In this document: positions 8,425 to 16,686 of the stretch, in pieces
Position numbering within the stretch: position 1 is the first letter of the stretch
Layout: every line of letters starts with the position of its first letter
Source of the DNA: Bifidobacterium parmae
Lineage (GTDB): Bacteria; Actinomycetota; Actinomycetes; Actinomycetales; Bifidobacteriaceae
NCBI RefSeq assembly: GCF_002860365.1
Contig: NZ_NMWT01000009.1
Location: 18,503 to 82,502 of the forward strand
DNA length: 64,000 bases
Reading direction: 5' to 3'
Notes under the pieces: generated by a model
Told to the model about the DNA's origin: nothing
The model's input: only the letters and a program-made list of their open reading frames with translations
Database searches by the model: none
Position numbers and translations under genes: made by a program

Positions 8425-10728
8425 ATGAATACGAATGAAGGGCGTCCGCAGGGGGATGCGAATCCACAGGCGCAACAATCCGAGCAGGAACAACGGGAAC
8501 AATGGGATGCGACACAGCGGTCGCGGTACGGGAGCCCTGCGCAGGCAGGCGAGCCGGTGAGGCCGGGGGAGCCGGTATTGCCAGCGGAATCGGTACGGCC
8601 TCCGGAATCCGCAGGAAACGAGGAGGGGACCGTGGGGGTTCCGGGTGAACCTGCATGGTCGGGGCGCGAACCTGCGTGGTCTGGAGATGGACCTGTAGGG
8701 TTTTCGGACGGACGTGTAGGGTCCGAGGGGCGACCTGTAGGTTTTGGGGACGAACGTGTAGATGCCGCGGGCCAACCTGTACGGGGTGGTCGAGTAGAAG
8801 CTCCTGCCGGACCGTTTGCCGGTTCGGGAAATCCGCGGAATACCGCGGTTTCCGAAAACCCGGTGACAGTGCCGGGCGCCGGTCTTCAGCAGGGGACTGC
8901 GCAGGTTGCGACTGAAAACCTACACGTTGCCGGCGAAACTCCGCACGTTGCACCGGAAACCATGCAGGTAGGTGCCGAAACCATGCAGGTTGGCCTTGGA
9001 GCACCGCAGGTCGGTCGTGTTCCGCAAGGTCGTGTTCCGCAAGGCGGTGTTCCACAAGGCGGTGTTCCGCAAGGCGGTGTCTCCCAAGGTGGCGTGCCGC
9101 AGTCCGGCGACGTGAATCCGCAGGCTTCTCCCGTGGATTTCTCGTCGTCATGGTCCGGTTCCCCATATCAACAGCCGATGCAGCCGAATCCGGGGGAGTG
9201 GGCGGTAGATATGGGGCCGCAACCCACGCCGTATTCCCGGCAGGCGGCGCCCTTCGCCCAGTACCCGGCGCAGCCTGCCCAGTATCCGCAGCAATCCGTT
9301 CAGTACGAGCCGCAACCCTCCCAGTACCAGCTCAGGCCCGCCCAATACGCGCCGCAATCCGTGCAGTACCCGCGGTATGCTGCGGGCGCCCCTGCTGCTT
9401 CGCCGGCTTCCCCGGTTCCCGCGGCCGCCGGCATGCCGACGATTCCGATGGGCGCGCCGACGGGGACCGCCGGAGCCCCGGGTGCCGTCGCTACGCCGGG
9501 GGCCGCTGCCATCGCTACGCCGGGGGCCGCTCCCATCTACCCGCCGCAGCCTCAATCCCAATCCCAACCTCAGCCCCAGCTTCAGTACCAATCCCAACCT
9601 CAACCTCAACCCCAGTCCCAGTACCAGCCCCAGTACCAACCCCAGCCGATGTGGCCCACCTACTACGCACAGCCGATGCCCATGCCGATGGCGGTGCCGA
9701 CGTTCGCGGCCATCGACCCGCGCGCATGGTGGCGCACATGGCGGCGCAAGGTCGTCAACCGCGCGATGGGTCTGACGCTCGCCTATGACGCCGTGATGGT
9801 GGGCATGAGCATCGTCGTCGGCATCGTCTTCGGCGTGATCTACGCCGCGATGAATCCGGGCGGCGGCTCGTCGTCCTATGACAGCGCGTTCAACCGGTGG
9901 ACCGGCGTGATGAGTCTCATCGCCGTGTTCTCCGCGGTCGGATTCCTCATCCTCATGCGCCACCGCGACATCTTCACCCGCGAATACTGGTTGGGCGGCC
10001 CGCATCGGGAGACCTACGGCGAGATGAACCAGGTGGGTACGGTCAGCCAGTATGGCGGCCGGCGCATGACGCCGCTCGCCTGCCTCGCGATCATCGTGGT
10101 CGCGTTGGGCGTGCAGGGCGTGATCGTCCTCATCCAGCTCGCGTTCTCGATGCTCGGCACTGATTTGGCATCGCCCACGTCGGACAGCATCAACGAATCC
10201 GCCGTCACCGTGAGCATGTGGCTGTACATCGGTCTGGTCGGGCCGATCTGCGAGGAGATGATGTTCCGCGGCGTGCTGATGAAGGAATTGAAGCCGCTCG
10301 GCAAGAACTTCGCGATCTTCACGTCGGCGCTCGCGTTCGGTCTGTTCCATGACGACGTGGTGCAGGGATTCTTCGCGTTCCTGTTCGGTCTGGTGCTCGG
10401 CTATGTCGCGATGGAGTATTCGCTGGTCTGGTCGATCGCGTTGCACATCTTCAACAACGCGATTCTGTCCGGCGTGGTCGACGGTCTCGCCAGCCATTTC
10501 CTCAGCAACATGGGGTATGGCATCTTCTCGCTCGCATTGGCGTTGGTCGGCGTGGTCGGCGCGATCATCGTGCTGATCGTCGGGCGGAAACAGATCGGCG
10601 GGTTCCTGCGCGTCAACCGCAGCGGTCAGGACACGTATTTCGGTTGGACGTCGTGGGCGTTCATCGTGTTCGTCGTGCTCAACGCGTTGTATGCGATCAT
10701 CTCGTTCGTCTCCGCGATGCTCGGCTGA
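8425..10728 (+). CDS. CPBP family intramembrane metalloprotease with long low-complexity N-terminus
   Basis: 767 residues, ATG 8425. The last 330 residues form a multi-helix CPBP (CAAX protease/bacteriocin-processing, Abi) domain with the catalytic motifs EEMMFRG (first Glu at residue 610), FGLFHDD (His 642) and HIFNN (His 674). The first 430 residues are predicted cytoplasmic and highly repetitive: units like VPQGG repeated every five residues (DNA about 9020-9110), ETMQVGAETMQVG, and a Pro/Gln/Tyr-rich stretch of the QYPQQ/QPQPQ type up to the first helix near residue 450. Bacterial CPBP proteins may process peptides or act in bacteriocin immunity; the substrate is unknown. The start has only a weak ribosome binding site. 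Confidence 0.85.
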   Translation: MNTNEGRPQGDANPQAQQSEQEQREQWDATQRSRYGSPAQAGEPVRPGEPVLPAESVRPPESAGNEEGTVGVPGEPAWSGREPAWSGDGPVGFSDGRVGSEGRPVGFGDERVDAAGQPVRGGRVEAPAGPFAGSGNPRNTAVSENPVTVPGAGLQQGTAQVATENLHVAGETPHVAPETMQVGAETMQVGLGAPQVGRVPQGRVPQGGVPQGGVPQGGVSQGGVPQSGDVNPQASPVDFSSSWSGSPYQQPMQPNPGEWAVDMGPQPTPYSRQAAPFAQYPAQPAQYPQQSVQYEPQPSQYQLRPAQYAPQSVQYPRYAAGAPAASPASPVPAAAGMPTIPMGAPTGTAGAPGAVATPGAAAIATPGAAPIYPPQPQSQSQPQPQLQYQSQPQPQPQSQYQPQYQPQPMWPTYYAQPMPMPMAVPTFAAIDPRAWWRTWRRKVVNRAMGLTLAYDAVMVGMSIVVGIVFGVIYAAMNPGGGSSSYDSAFNRWTGVMSLIAVFSAVGFLILMRHRDIFTREYWLGGPHRETYGEMNQVGTVSQYGGRRMTPLACLAIIVVALGVQGVIVLIQLAFSMLGTDLASPTSDSINESAVTVSMWLYIGLVGPICEEMMFRGVLMKELKPLGKNFAIFTSALAFGLFHDDVVQGFFAFLFGLVLGYVAMEYSLVWSIALHIFNNAILSGVVDGLASHFLSNMGYGIFSLALALVGVVGAIIVLIVGRKQIGGFLRVNRSGQDTYFGWTSWAFIVFVVLNALYAIISFVSAMLG

Positions 10729-11118
10729 ACGGAGCGATGCCGTGCTCGCATGCGGCCTCCATCCTGTCTTATTTCGTGCGGTTCGTTCCGCGGGCGGCCC
10801 GGTTCGCTCCCGGGTATGCATGGATTCGCTCCGTGATTTCCATCGGTTTTCCGTGGCGAATCGGGGAACGAACCATGATCAGCGGGAACGCACCATGACT
10901 GATGGGGGATTGCGCGGCGAGCGATGTACCTCTGAAGGCGCGTCGTTTGTGTATGACGGTGCTTATGCTGGAGAATGGACAGATAGGCGAGCGTATCCGC
11001 CGATTGCGGCGATTTCCGCTCGACGTCGCGCAGGGACGCACCGTCATCGCGCAGTCGTTCTCTGCGCACGGACACGCGCACAGCCACACGCACAGAGCCG
11101 AGGAGAATCGAGAACACC
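10729..11118. other. Gene-free spacer upstream of the dihydroorotate dehydrogenase-like gene
   Basis: 390 bases without a supported gene. The last 60 bases hold CAC-rich direct repeats (ACACGCGCACAGCCACACGC) leading into GAGGAGAA, the likely ribosome binding site. No terminator with a T-run is visible after the protease gene. Confidence 0.5.
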
Positions 11119-12234
11119 ATGAGTCAGGACATCCAGCAGTCCGAACCGTTCTACGACGTGAACCGCACCTATGAGGACAACTACGAGCAGGGCCCGTTCG
11201 GCGCGTTCGCCGAAGCGCTGCAGCGGGATGAGGAGGCTGTCTCCGCCGAGACTCCCGCCGACTCGTTCCTCGGGGTGCCGGTGAACCTCGCGTTCGGCAT
11301 CCCGGCCGGGCCGCTGCTCAACAGCCGTTTCACGACGGCCGCGTTCCGCATGGGCTTCGACCTGGCCACCTACAAGACGGTGCGCTCGCGCGCGTGGGGC
11401 TGCAACCCGTTCCCGAACGTGCTCGCCGTGCACCCGCGCTCCGCGGACGGCTCACTCACCCCCGGCAGTCCCGAACTCGACGAGGGCGTGCTCGCCGACA
11501 CGAACTACGAGCGTCCGATCTCCATCTCCAACAGCTTCGGCGTGCCCTCGCAGGACCCGGACCTGTGGCAGCCGGACATGTTCCGCGCGATCGCGGCGGC
11601 CGGCCCCGGCCAGCTGCTCGTCCCCGGCTTCCAGGGCTCCCGCGTGGAGGGCATGACCGAGGAGGAGTACATCGCCGACCATGCGACCACCGCGCGCCTC
11701 GTCAAGGAGACCGGCGCGAAGGTCATGGTGATGAACACGAGCTGCCCGAACGAGGGCCACAACGTGCTGCTGTGCCATAACCCGCTGCTCGTCGGCCGTA
11801 TTGCCGAGGCGGTGAAGAACGAGATCGGCGACACGCCGCTTATGGTGAAGCTCGCCTACATCCCCGACGATGCGGCGCTCGAGCTCATGGTGCGGTCGAC
11901 CGTGGGCCGCGGCACCGTGCAGGGCTTCAGCACGATCAACACGATCTCCGCGCGTCTCGTCGACGCGGAGGGCCGCCAGGCCCTGCCGGGCAAGGGCCGC
12001 GACCGTTCCGGCGTGTGCGGGCACGCGATCCGCGGCGCGGGTCTCGACATGGTCTCGCGCCTCGCCGCGATCCGCGAGAAGAGCGGACTCGATTTCGCGA
12101 TCAACGGCGTCGGCGGCGTCGTGACGCCGGATGATTTTGCCGCGTACAAGCGCGCCGGCGCGGACAGCGTGATGTCCGCCACCGGCGCGATGTGGGACGC
12201 CGACCTCGCCCGCAAGATCAAGGCGAGTCTGTAG
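11119..12234 (+). CDS. Dihydroorotate dehydrogenase family flavoprotein
   Basis: 371-residue TIM-barrel FMN oxidoreductase of the dihydroorotate dehydrogenase family. The block MNTSCPNEG matches the active-site loop of class 1 enzymes, where the cysteine is the catalytic base. Substrate/FMN-binding segments are seen in PLMVKLAY, FSTINTI and the C-terminal INGVGGVVTPDDFAAYKRAGAD, here cited as INGVGGVV and AYKRAGAD. A GAGGAGAA sequence precedes ATG 11119. It is about 60 residues longer than typical class 1A PyrD, mainly at the N-terminus. No pyr genes lie nearby, so it may be the pyrimidine enzyme or a related flavoprotein with another substrate. Confidence 0.8.
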   Translation: MSQDIQQSEPFYDVNRTYEDNYEQGPFGAFAEALQRDEEAVSAETPADSFLGVPVNLAFGIPAGPLLNSRFTTAAFRMGFDLATYKTVRSRAWGCNPFPNVLAVHPRSADGSLTPGSPELDEGVLADTNYERPISISNSFGVPSQDPDLWQPDMFRAIAAAGPGQLLVPGFQGSRVEGMTEEEYIADHATTARLVKETGAKVMVMNTSCPNEGHNVLLCHNPLLVGRIAEAVKNEIGDTPLMVKLAYIPDDAALELMVRSTVGRGTVQGFSTINTISARLVDAEGRQALPGKGRDRSGVCGHAIRGAGLDMVSRLAAIREKSGLDFAINGVGGVVTPDDFAAYKRAGADSVMSATGAMWDADLARKIKASL

Positions 12235-12282
12235 CGGTCTTGAGAAGATCGGCCCCGTAGACGAGGGGTACCGTTCCGTCAT

Positions 12283-12389
12283 GCCCCCGCTGGCGGGGGC
12301 TGTCGGCGTCAGCCGACTGGGGGTGGTTGCGCGTGGGGACGCGTCGAGCCACCCCCACCCGCTTCGCGGGAGCCCCCGCCAGCGGGGGC
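12283..12389. repeat. REP-like element, copy E (two inverted arms)
   Basis: The left arm GCCCCCGCTGGCGGGGGC, TGTCGGC, GCCGACTGGGGGTGGTT is followed after a short spacer by the inverted right arm CCACCCCCACCCGCTTCGC and GCCCCCGCCAGCGGGGGC. It lies between the convergent stops of the flavoprotein gene and nox, so it may double as a bidirectional transcript end. Confidence 0.8.
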
Positions 12390-12419
12390 GGCATGTGTCA
12401 GGCTTCGGGGGCGGCATTG

Positions 12420-13787
12420 TCAGGCTTCGGCGGCGGCCTTCATGGCGACGGCGCCGACGTAGTAGACGGGCTTGTCGAAGTTCGGCTGGAACAGGAAGTC
12501 CACGTTCGCGAGCTGGTCGATGGTGAACCTCGCCTGGATCGCCATCGAGATCACGTTCGCGGCGCCGGAGATGTCCGCCTTCGAGCAGAACTGGCCGCCC
12601 TTGACCTCGCGCGTCTCCGGATCCCACGTGAGGATCGACGTGACGGGCGTGGTGGTGAGCATGAAGTCGGGGCGGTAGTCCTCGGTCAGTTCGGTCTCGC
12701 GCACCGTCAGGCCGCGGCGTTCCGCGCCGGCCGCGGTCAGGCCGGACGCGGCGAGCGACAGGTCGTACAGCTGCACGGCGCTCGTCGCCTGCGTGCCGAG
12801 GTACTTGACGGTCGGCTCCGCGATGTTGCGGCCGACGAGCAGGCCCTGGCGCACCGCGTTCGTGGCGAGCGGGATGTAGTCGTGCTTGCCGGTCGGGTTG
12901 TAGAAGACGGTCGCCGAGTCGCCGCACGCGTACACGTCCGGCACGGAGGCGCGCATGTAGTCGTCGACGACGATTGCGCCGTTCGGCAGCATGTCGACCT
13001 GTCCCTTGAGCAGGTCCGTGTTCGGCAGGAAGCCGACCGCGAGGATCGCCATCTCGGCCGTGTATTCGCCCTTCTCGGTGACGACGGTGACGGTGTCGTC
13101 GTCGTTGTCGCGGAAGGCGGTTACCTTCTGGCCGAGCGCGAGCGTGACGCCGTGCTCCTCGAACGCGGCGGCTACCTGGTCGGTGATCTGCTTGTCGAAG
13201 TTGTTGGCGAGCGGACGGTCGAGGCCGTCGACGAGCGTGGTCTTGACGCCGGTGAGCGAGAACTGTTCGGCGATCTCCGCGCCGATGTAGCCGGAGCCGA
13301 TCACGACCGCGGACTTCGCCTCCTTCGCCTTCTCCTTGATGGCGATGGCGTGGTCCCAGTTCTTGCACAGCAGCACGTGCGGGCTGTCGATGCCGGGGAT
13401 CGGCGGCACGACCGGGCGCGAGCCGGTGGTGACGACGAGCTTGTCGAAGTGCAGCGTCCGCTCCTCTCCGGCCGAGTCTCCCACGCCCACGCCGATCGCG
13501 TCGACCGGACGGTAGGTGAGCGTCTTGGCGGCGACGTCGATGGACGTCACGTCGGTGCGCATGTGCATGGTCGCGCCCGCCTCGGCCAGCGCCTCGGGCG
13601 ACGAGTAGAACATCTTCTTCGGGTCGGACACGTGGTCGCCGACCCACAGCGCGATGCCGCACGAGAGGAACGACAGCGTGCCGTTGCGCTCGAACACGTG
13701 GACGGTCCAGTCGGGATGCTCGGCGAGGATCGACGTGGCGGCGAAGGTGCCGGCGTGCGTGCATCCGACGATGGCGACGGTGGTCAT
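12420..13787 (-). CDS. nox: FAD-dependent NADH oxidase (H2O-forming type)
   Basis: 455-residue flavoprotein of the NADH oxidase/NADH peroxidase/CoA-disulfide reductase group. The N-terminal FAD motif (VAIVGCTHAGTFA), the redox-active cysteine at residue 43 in SFLSCGIALW, the NAD-binding GSGYIGAEIAE segment and the second FAD motif VYACGDSA are all present. A dimerisation domain follows from about residue 330. One conserved cysteine fits four-electron reduction of O2 to water, protecting an anaerobe from oxygen and recycling NAD+. ATG 13787 has AAAGGAGCATAATCC upstream. Regulatory palindromes lie upstream at 13854-13865 and 13929-13950. Confidence 0.92.
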   Translation of the reverse strand: MTTVAIVGCTHAGTFAATSILAEHPDWTVHVFERNGTLSFLSCGIALWVGDHVSDPKKMFYSSPEALAEAGATMHMRTDVTSIDVAAKTLTYRPVDAIGVGVGDSAGEERTLHFDKLVVTTGSRPVVPPIPGIDSPHVLLCKNWDHAIAIKEKAKEAKSAVVIGSGYIGAEIAEQFSLTGVKTTLVDGLDRPLANNFDKQITDQVAAAFEEHGVTLALGQKVTAFRDNDDDTVTVVTEKGEYTAEMAILAVGFLPNTDLLKGQVDMLPNGAIVVDDYMRASVPDVYACGDSATVFYNPTGKHDYIPLATNAVRQGLLVGRNIAEPTVKYLGTQATSAVQLYDLSLAASGLTAAGAERRGLTVRETELTEDYRPDFMLTTTPVTSILTWDPETREVKGGQFCSKADISGAANVISMAIQARFTIDQLANVDFLFQPNFDKPVYYVGAVAMKAAAEA

Positions 13788-13853
13788 GGATTATGCTCCT
13801 TTGCGTAGTGGTGCGGGTGGCGCGTTCCGGCAGTCTCCGATCGCCTGCCTTCC

Positions 13854-13865
13854 GTGAACGTTCAC
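13854..13865. promoter_or_regulatory. 12-bp palindrome in the nox 5' region
   Basis: GTGAACGTTCAC is a perfect palindrome, about 67 bases upstream of the nox start and just downstream of a minus-strand TATGGT -10-like box (13882-13877). That position would suit a repressor site. Confidence 0.45.
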
Positions 13866-13928
13866 CTCTGCTGCCCACCATAGCAAAACGGCGACGACGG
13901 GTCCGCCGGGCACGCGGCGATCGCCGGC

Positions 13929-13950
13929 GATTGTGACGCGCGTCACAATC
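13929..13950. promoter_or_regulatory. 22-bp perfect palindrome, CRP/FNR-type site (TGTGA-N6-TCACA)
   Basis: GATTGTGACGCG and CGCGTCACAATC halves form a perfect dyad matching the CRP/GlxR consensus. It is centred at 13939.5, about 70 bases upstream of the transcription start predicted from the TATGGT box of nox, a class I activator position. It could also act on murA, whose start lies 137 bases downstream of the site. Confidence 0.6.
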
Positions 13951-14086
13951 GCGGCGGTGGTCGCGGCGATGGCGGCGGCGATTACGCCGCCAGCCGCATC
14001 GCCACGTGCTTCACGGTGTTCGCACATGCCTTATGGCACACTGTTTGATAGTGTTTCGCGGTCCTGTTGAATCGAAAGAGGTAATC

Positions 14087-15412
14087 GTGGGCGAAAACGA
14101 GAACGACGTGCTGCACGTCGAAGGCGGCAAGCCGCTGAACGGCACGATCAAGGTGCGTGGCGCGAAGAACTTCGTCAGCAAGGCGATGGTCGCCGCGCTG
14201 CTCGCGCCGGGCAAGTCGGTGCTGAAGAACGTTCCGGAGATCCGCGACGTGCATGTCGTGTCGGACCTGCTGCGCCTGCACGGCGTGGACGTCGATGTGG
14301 ACGGCGATCATGGCGTCGTCACGATTGATGCGACGCACGTCCAGCTCGCCGACGTGGCGGACGTGGACACGCTGTCCGGTTCGTCGCGCATCCCGATCCT
14401 GTTCTCCGGCCCGCTGGTGCATCGTCTGGGCGAGGCGTTCATCCCTGCGCTGGGCGGCTGCAACATCGGCGGCCGTCCGATCGACTTCCATCTGGAGACG
14501 CTCAGGAAGCTGGGCGCGAACGTCGACAAGGAGCACAAGGACGGCATCCACATCACCGCGCCGAACGGGTTGAAGGGCGCGAAGATCCACCTGCCGTACC
14601 CGTCGGTGGGCGCGACCGAGCAGACGCTGCTCGCGGCCGTGCTCGCGGAGGGCAAGACCGAATTGTCGGGCGCGGCGATCGAGCCGGAGATCATGGATTT
14701 GGTGGCCGTGCTGCAGAAGATGGGTGCGATCATCAGCGTGGACGTGGACCGCACGTTCCGCATCGAGGGCGTCAAGGAGCTCAAGGGCTACACGCACACG
14801 TCGCTCACCGACCGCATCGAGGCGGCCTCGTGGGCGTCGGCGGCGCTGGCCACGCGCGGCGACATCTTCGTCAAGGGCGCGACCCAGCCGGAGATGATGA
14901 CGTTCCTCAACGTGTTCCGCAAGGTCGGCGGCGAGTTCGACGTGACCGACAAGGGCATCCGCTTCTGGCATCCGGGCGGCGACTTGAAGCCGGTCGCGAT
15001 CGAGACGGACGTGCACCCCGGCTTCATGACCGACTGGCAGCAGCCGCTGGTCGTGGCTTTGACGCAGGCGAACGGCCTGTCGATCGTGCACGAGACCGTG
15101 TACGAGAACCGGTTCGGGTTCACCAAGCCCCTGGTGCAGATGGGCGCGACGATCCAGCTGTACCGCGAGTGCCTGGGCTCCCTGCCGTGCCGCTTCCAGC
15201 AGCGCAACTACAAGCATTCCGCGGTGATCTTCGGACCGACCCCGCTCACCGGCCGCGACATCGACGTGCCGGATTTGCGCGGCGGCTTCAGCCACCTGAT
15301 CGCGGCGCTCGCCGCGAAGGGCCCGTCCAACGTGCAGGGCATCAGCCTCATCGACCGCGGCTACGCCGACTTCCGCGGTAAACTCCACCAGCTCGGCGCC
15401 GACATCGACTGA
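14087..15412 (+). CDS. murA: UDP-N-acetylglucosamine 1-carboxyvinyltransferase
   Basis: First committed step of peptidoglycan synthesis: transfer of enolpyruvate from PEP to UDP-GlcNAc. I choose GTG 14087, which has GAAAGAGG upstream and gives 441 residues; an in-frame extension to 14006 is unlike the family. The substrate-binding RGAKNFVSKA segment (Lys-Asn) near residue 25 and the catalytic loop GGCNIGGRP are present, with Cys 125 in the position of E. coli Cys115, the residue alkylated by fosfomycin. The protein is full length. A repeat-rich spacer separates it from plsC. Confidence 0.95.
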   Translation: MGENENDVLHVEGGKPLNGTIKVRGAKNFVSKAMVAALLAPGKSVLKNVPEIRDVHVVSDLLRLHGVDVDVDGDHGVVTIDATHVQLADVADVDTLSGSSRIPILFSGPLVHRLGEAFIPALGGCNIGGRPIDFHLETLRKLGANVDKEHKDGIHITAPNGLKGAKIHLPYPSVGATEQTLLAAVLAEGKTELSGAAIEPEIMDLVAVLQKMGAIISVDVDRTFRIEGVKELKGYTHTSLTDRIEAASWASAALATRGDIFVKGATQPEMMTFLNVFRKVGGEFDVTDKGIRFWHPGGDLKPVAIETDVHPGFMTDWQQPLVVALTQANGLSIVHETVYENRFGFTKPLVQMGATIQLYRECLGSLPCRFQQRNYKHSAVIFGPTPLTGRDIDVPDLRGGFSHLIAALAAKGPSNVQGISLIDRGYADFRGKLHQLGADID

Positions 15413-15428
15413 CGTCGCCGTCATGCTC

Positions 15429-15555
15429 GCCCCCGCTGGCGGACTGTTTGCCCCCGCTGGCGGGGGCTGTCAGCCGTAGGCTGACTGGGGGTGGTTTCGC
15501 GGGTGCGATTGAGACCACCCCCACCCGCTTCGCGGGAGCCCCCGCCAGCGGGGGC
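15429..15555. repeat. REP-like element, copy F (two arms plus a truncated extra hairpin)
   Basis: A truncated GCCCCCGCTGGCGG at 15429-15442 precedes a complete left arm from 15450 (GCCCCCGCTGGCGGGGGC, TGTCAGCC, GGCTGACTGGGGGTGGT). The inverted right arm ends at 15555 with GCCCCCGCCAGCGGGGGC. The right arm is nearly identical to that of copy E. Confidence 0.8.
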
Positions 15556-15559
15556 GGGG

Positions 15560-15680
15560 AAAAAGGCCGGGTCCGCTTTGCCGGCGGGGCGGGGGAAAAG
15601 GCCGGGCCGGGTCCGCTTTGCCAGCGGGGCGAGGGAAAAGGTCGGGCCGGGTCCGCTTTGCCGGCGGGGGCGGGGAAGGC
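15560..15680. repeat. 40-bp tandem repeat between murA and plsC
   Basis: Three copies of a 40-base unit, marked by GTCCGCTTTGCC at 15571, 15611 and 15651, each followed by GGCGGGG and GGGAAAAGG. The array follows directly on REP-like copy F; together they fill the 312-base murA-plsC gap, which holds no gene. Confidence 0.8.
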
Positions 15681-15724
15681 TCGGCGCACGGGCCGCGGTA
15701 GGGGGCGAACGTAGAATAAGGCGC

Positions 15725-16621
15725 ATGGCATCCAAAGGAAAACCGTCGCCGCGCTCCGCGGTCACACCGCTCTCCGACGCGCAGGTGGCGAACCTCGCGA
15801 AGAAGCATCATCTCGTCGACCCGATGCGCGACCTGCCCACCGGCCCCGACCGCCGCATCAACCAGCGCGAGATCGACGCGCAGAACCCGAACGGCACGCG
15901 CCGCCTGCTCAAAGGCGTCGACGTCGTCTTCAACGCGAGCTGCAAGACTCGCGCGTGGGGACTCGACAACATCCCCGAGGACGGCCCGTTCATCACCGCC
16001 GCCTCGCACGTGACCATGTTCGACGTGTTCGTGCCGATGGCCAGCATGTTCCACATGGGCCGCCGCCCCCGCTACATGGCCAAGGCCGAGATGGCCAAAT
16101 GGCCGCTCATCGGCAAATGGTTCCAGATCGTCGGCATGCAGCCCGTCCAACGCCACTCCGGCAAGGCCAAACAGATCGAGGAGACCTCGATCGACATCCT
16201 CGTCTCCGGCCGTCCGCTCACCGTCTGGCCCGAAGGCACCGTCACCCGCGACCCGCAGAAATGGGTGATGAGCATCAAGGAGGGCGCCGCCTACATCGCG
16301 CTCGAAGCGTCCCGCCGGCTCGGCAGGCAGGTGCCGCTGTTCTGCGCCGCCACGTGGGGCGCCGCCTCCATCAACCACTGGTGGCCGTGGCCGCGCAAGA
16401 ACGTCGTCATGTGCTACGACCACCAGCTCGACTACGCGGACCTTCTCGAAGGCATGGAGCACTGGGGCGACGAGCCGCCGGCCGAAGCCGTCGAAACGCT
16501 CAAATGGCGCATGTTCATCCGCCTCAACGAACTGCTTGAGGAGATCCGCGGCGAGAAGTTCCCGGCGGAAGGCTACTGGGACTACCGCACGATGAGCCGC
16601 AAGCCGATCGCTTCGGCGTGA
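15725..16621 (+). CDS. plsC: 1-acylglycerol-3-phosphate O-acyltransferase
   Basis: 298-residue acyltransferase of the PlsC/AGPAT family, which converts lysophosphatidic acid to phosphatidic acid at the membrane. The catalytic HX4D motif appears as HVTMFD and the glycerol-phosphate-binding motif as WPEGT. ATG 15725 is chosen because upstream in-frame codons lie in the tandem repeat; the ribosome binding site (AATAAGG) is weak. gpsA follows after 65 bases on the same strand, so glycerol-3-phosphate supply and acylation are probably co-expressed. Confidence 0.9.
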   Translation: MASKGKPSPRSAVTPLSDAQVANLAKKHHLVDPMRDLPTGPDRRINQREIDAQNPNGTRRLLKGVDVVFNASCKTRAWGLDNIPEDGPFITAASHVTMFDVFVPMASMFHMGRRPRYMAKAEMAKWPLIGKWFQIVGMQPVQRHSGKAKQIEETSIDILVSGRPLTVWPEGTVTRDPQKWVMSIKEGAAYIALEASRRLGRQVPLFCAATWGAASINHWWPWPRKNVVMCYDHQLDYADLLEGMEHWGDEPPAEAVETLKWRMFIRLNELLEEIRGEKFPAEGYWDYRTMSRKPIASA

Positions 16622-16686
16622 GCGGCGAGTAGCATGGCACGAAGGTCACGAAACAGTCACGAATCGAAAGTAAGGAATCACACAGC

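Noticed and set aside
11119-12234. Assignment as pyrD of the pyrimidine operon
   Set aside because: The active-site motif fits, but no pyr genes or PyrK partner are nearby and the protein is longer than usual, so only the family was named.
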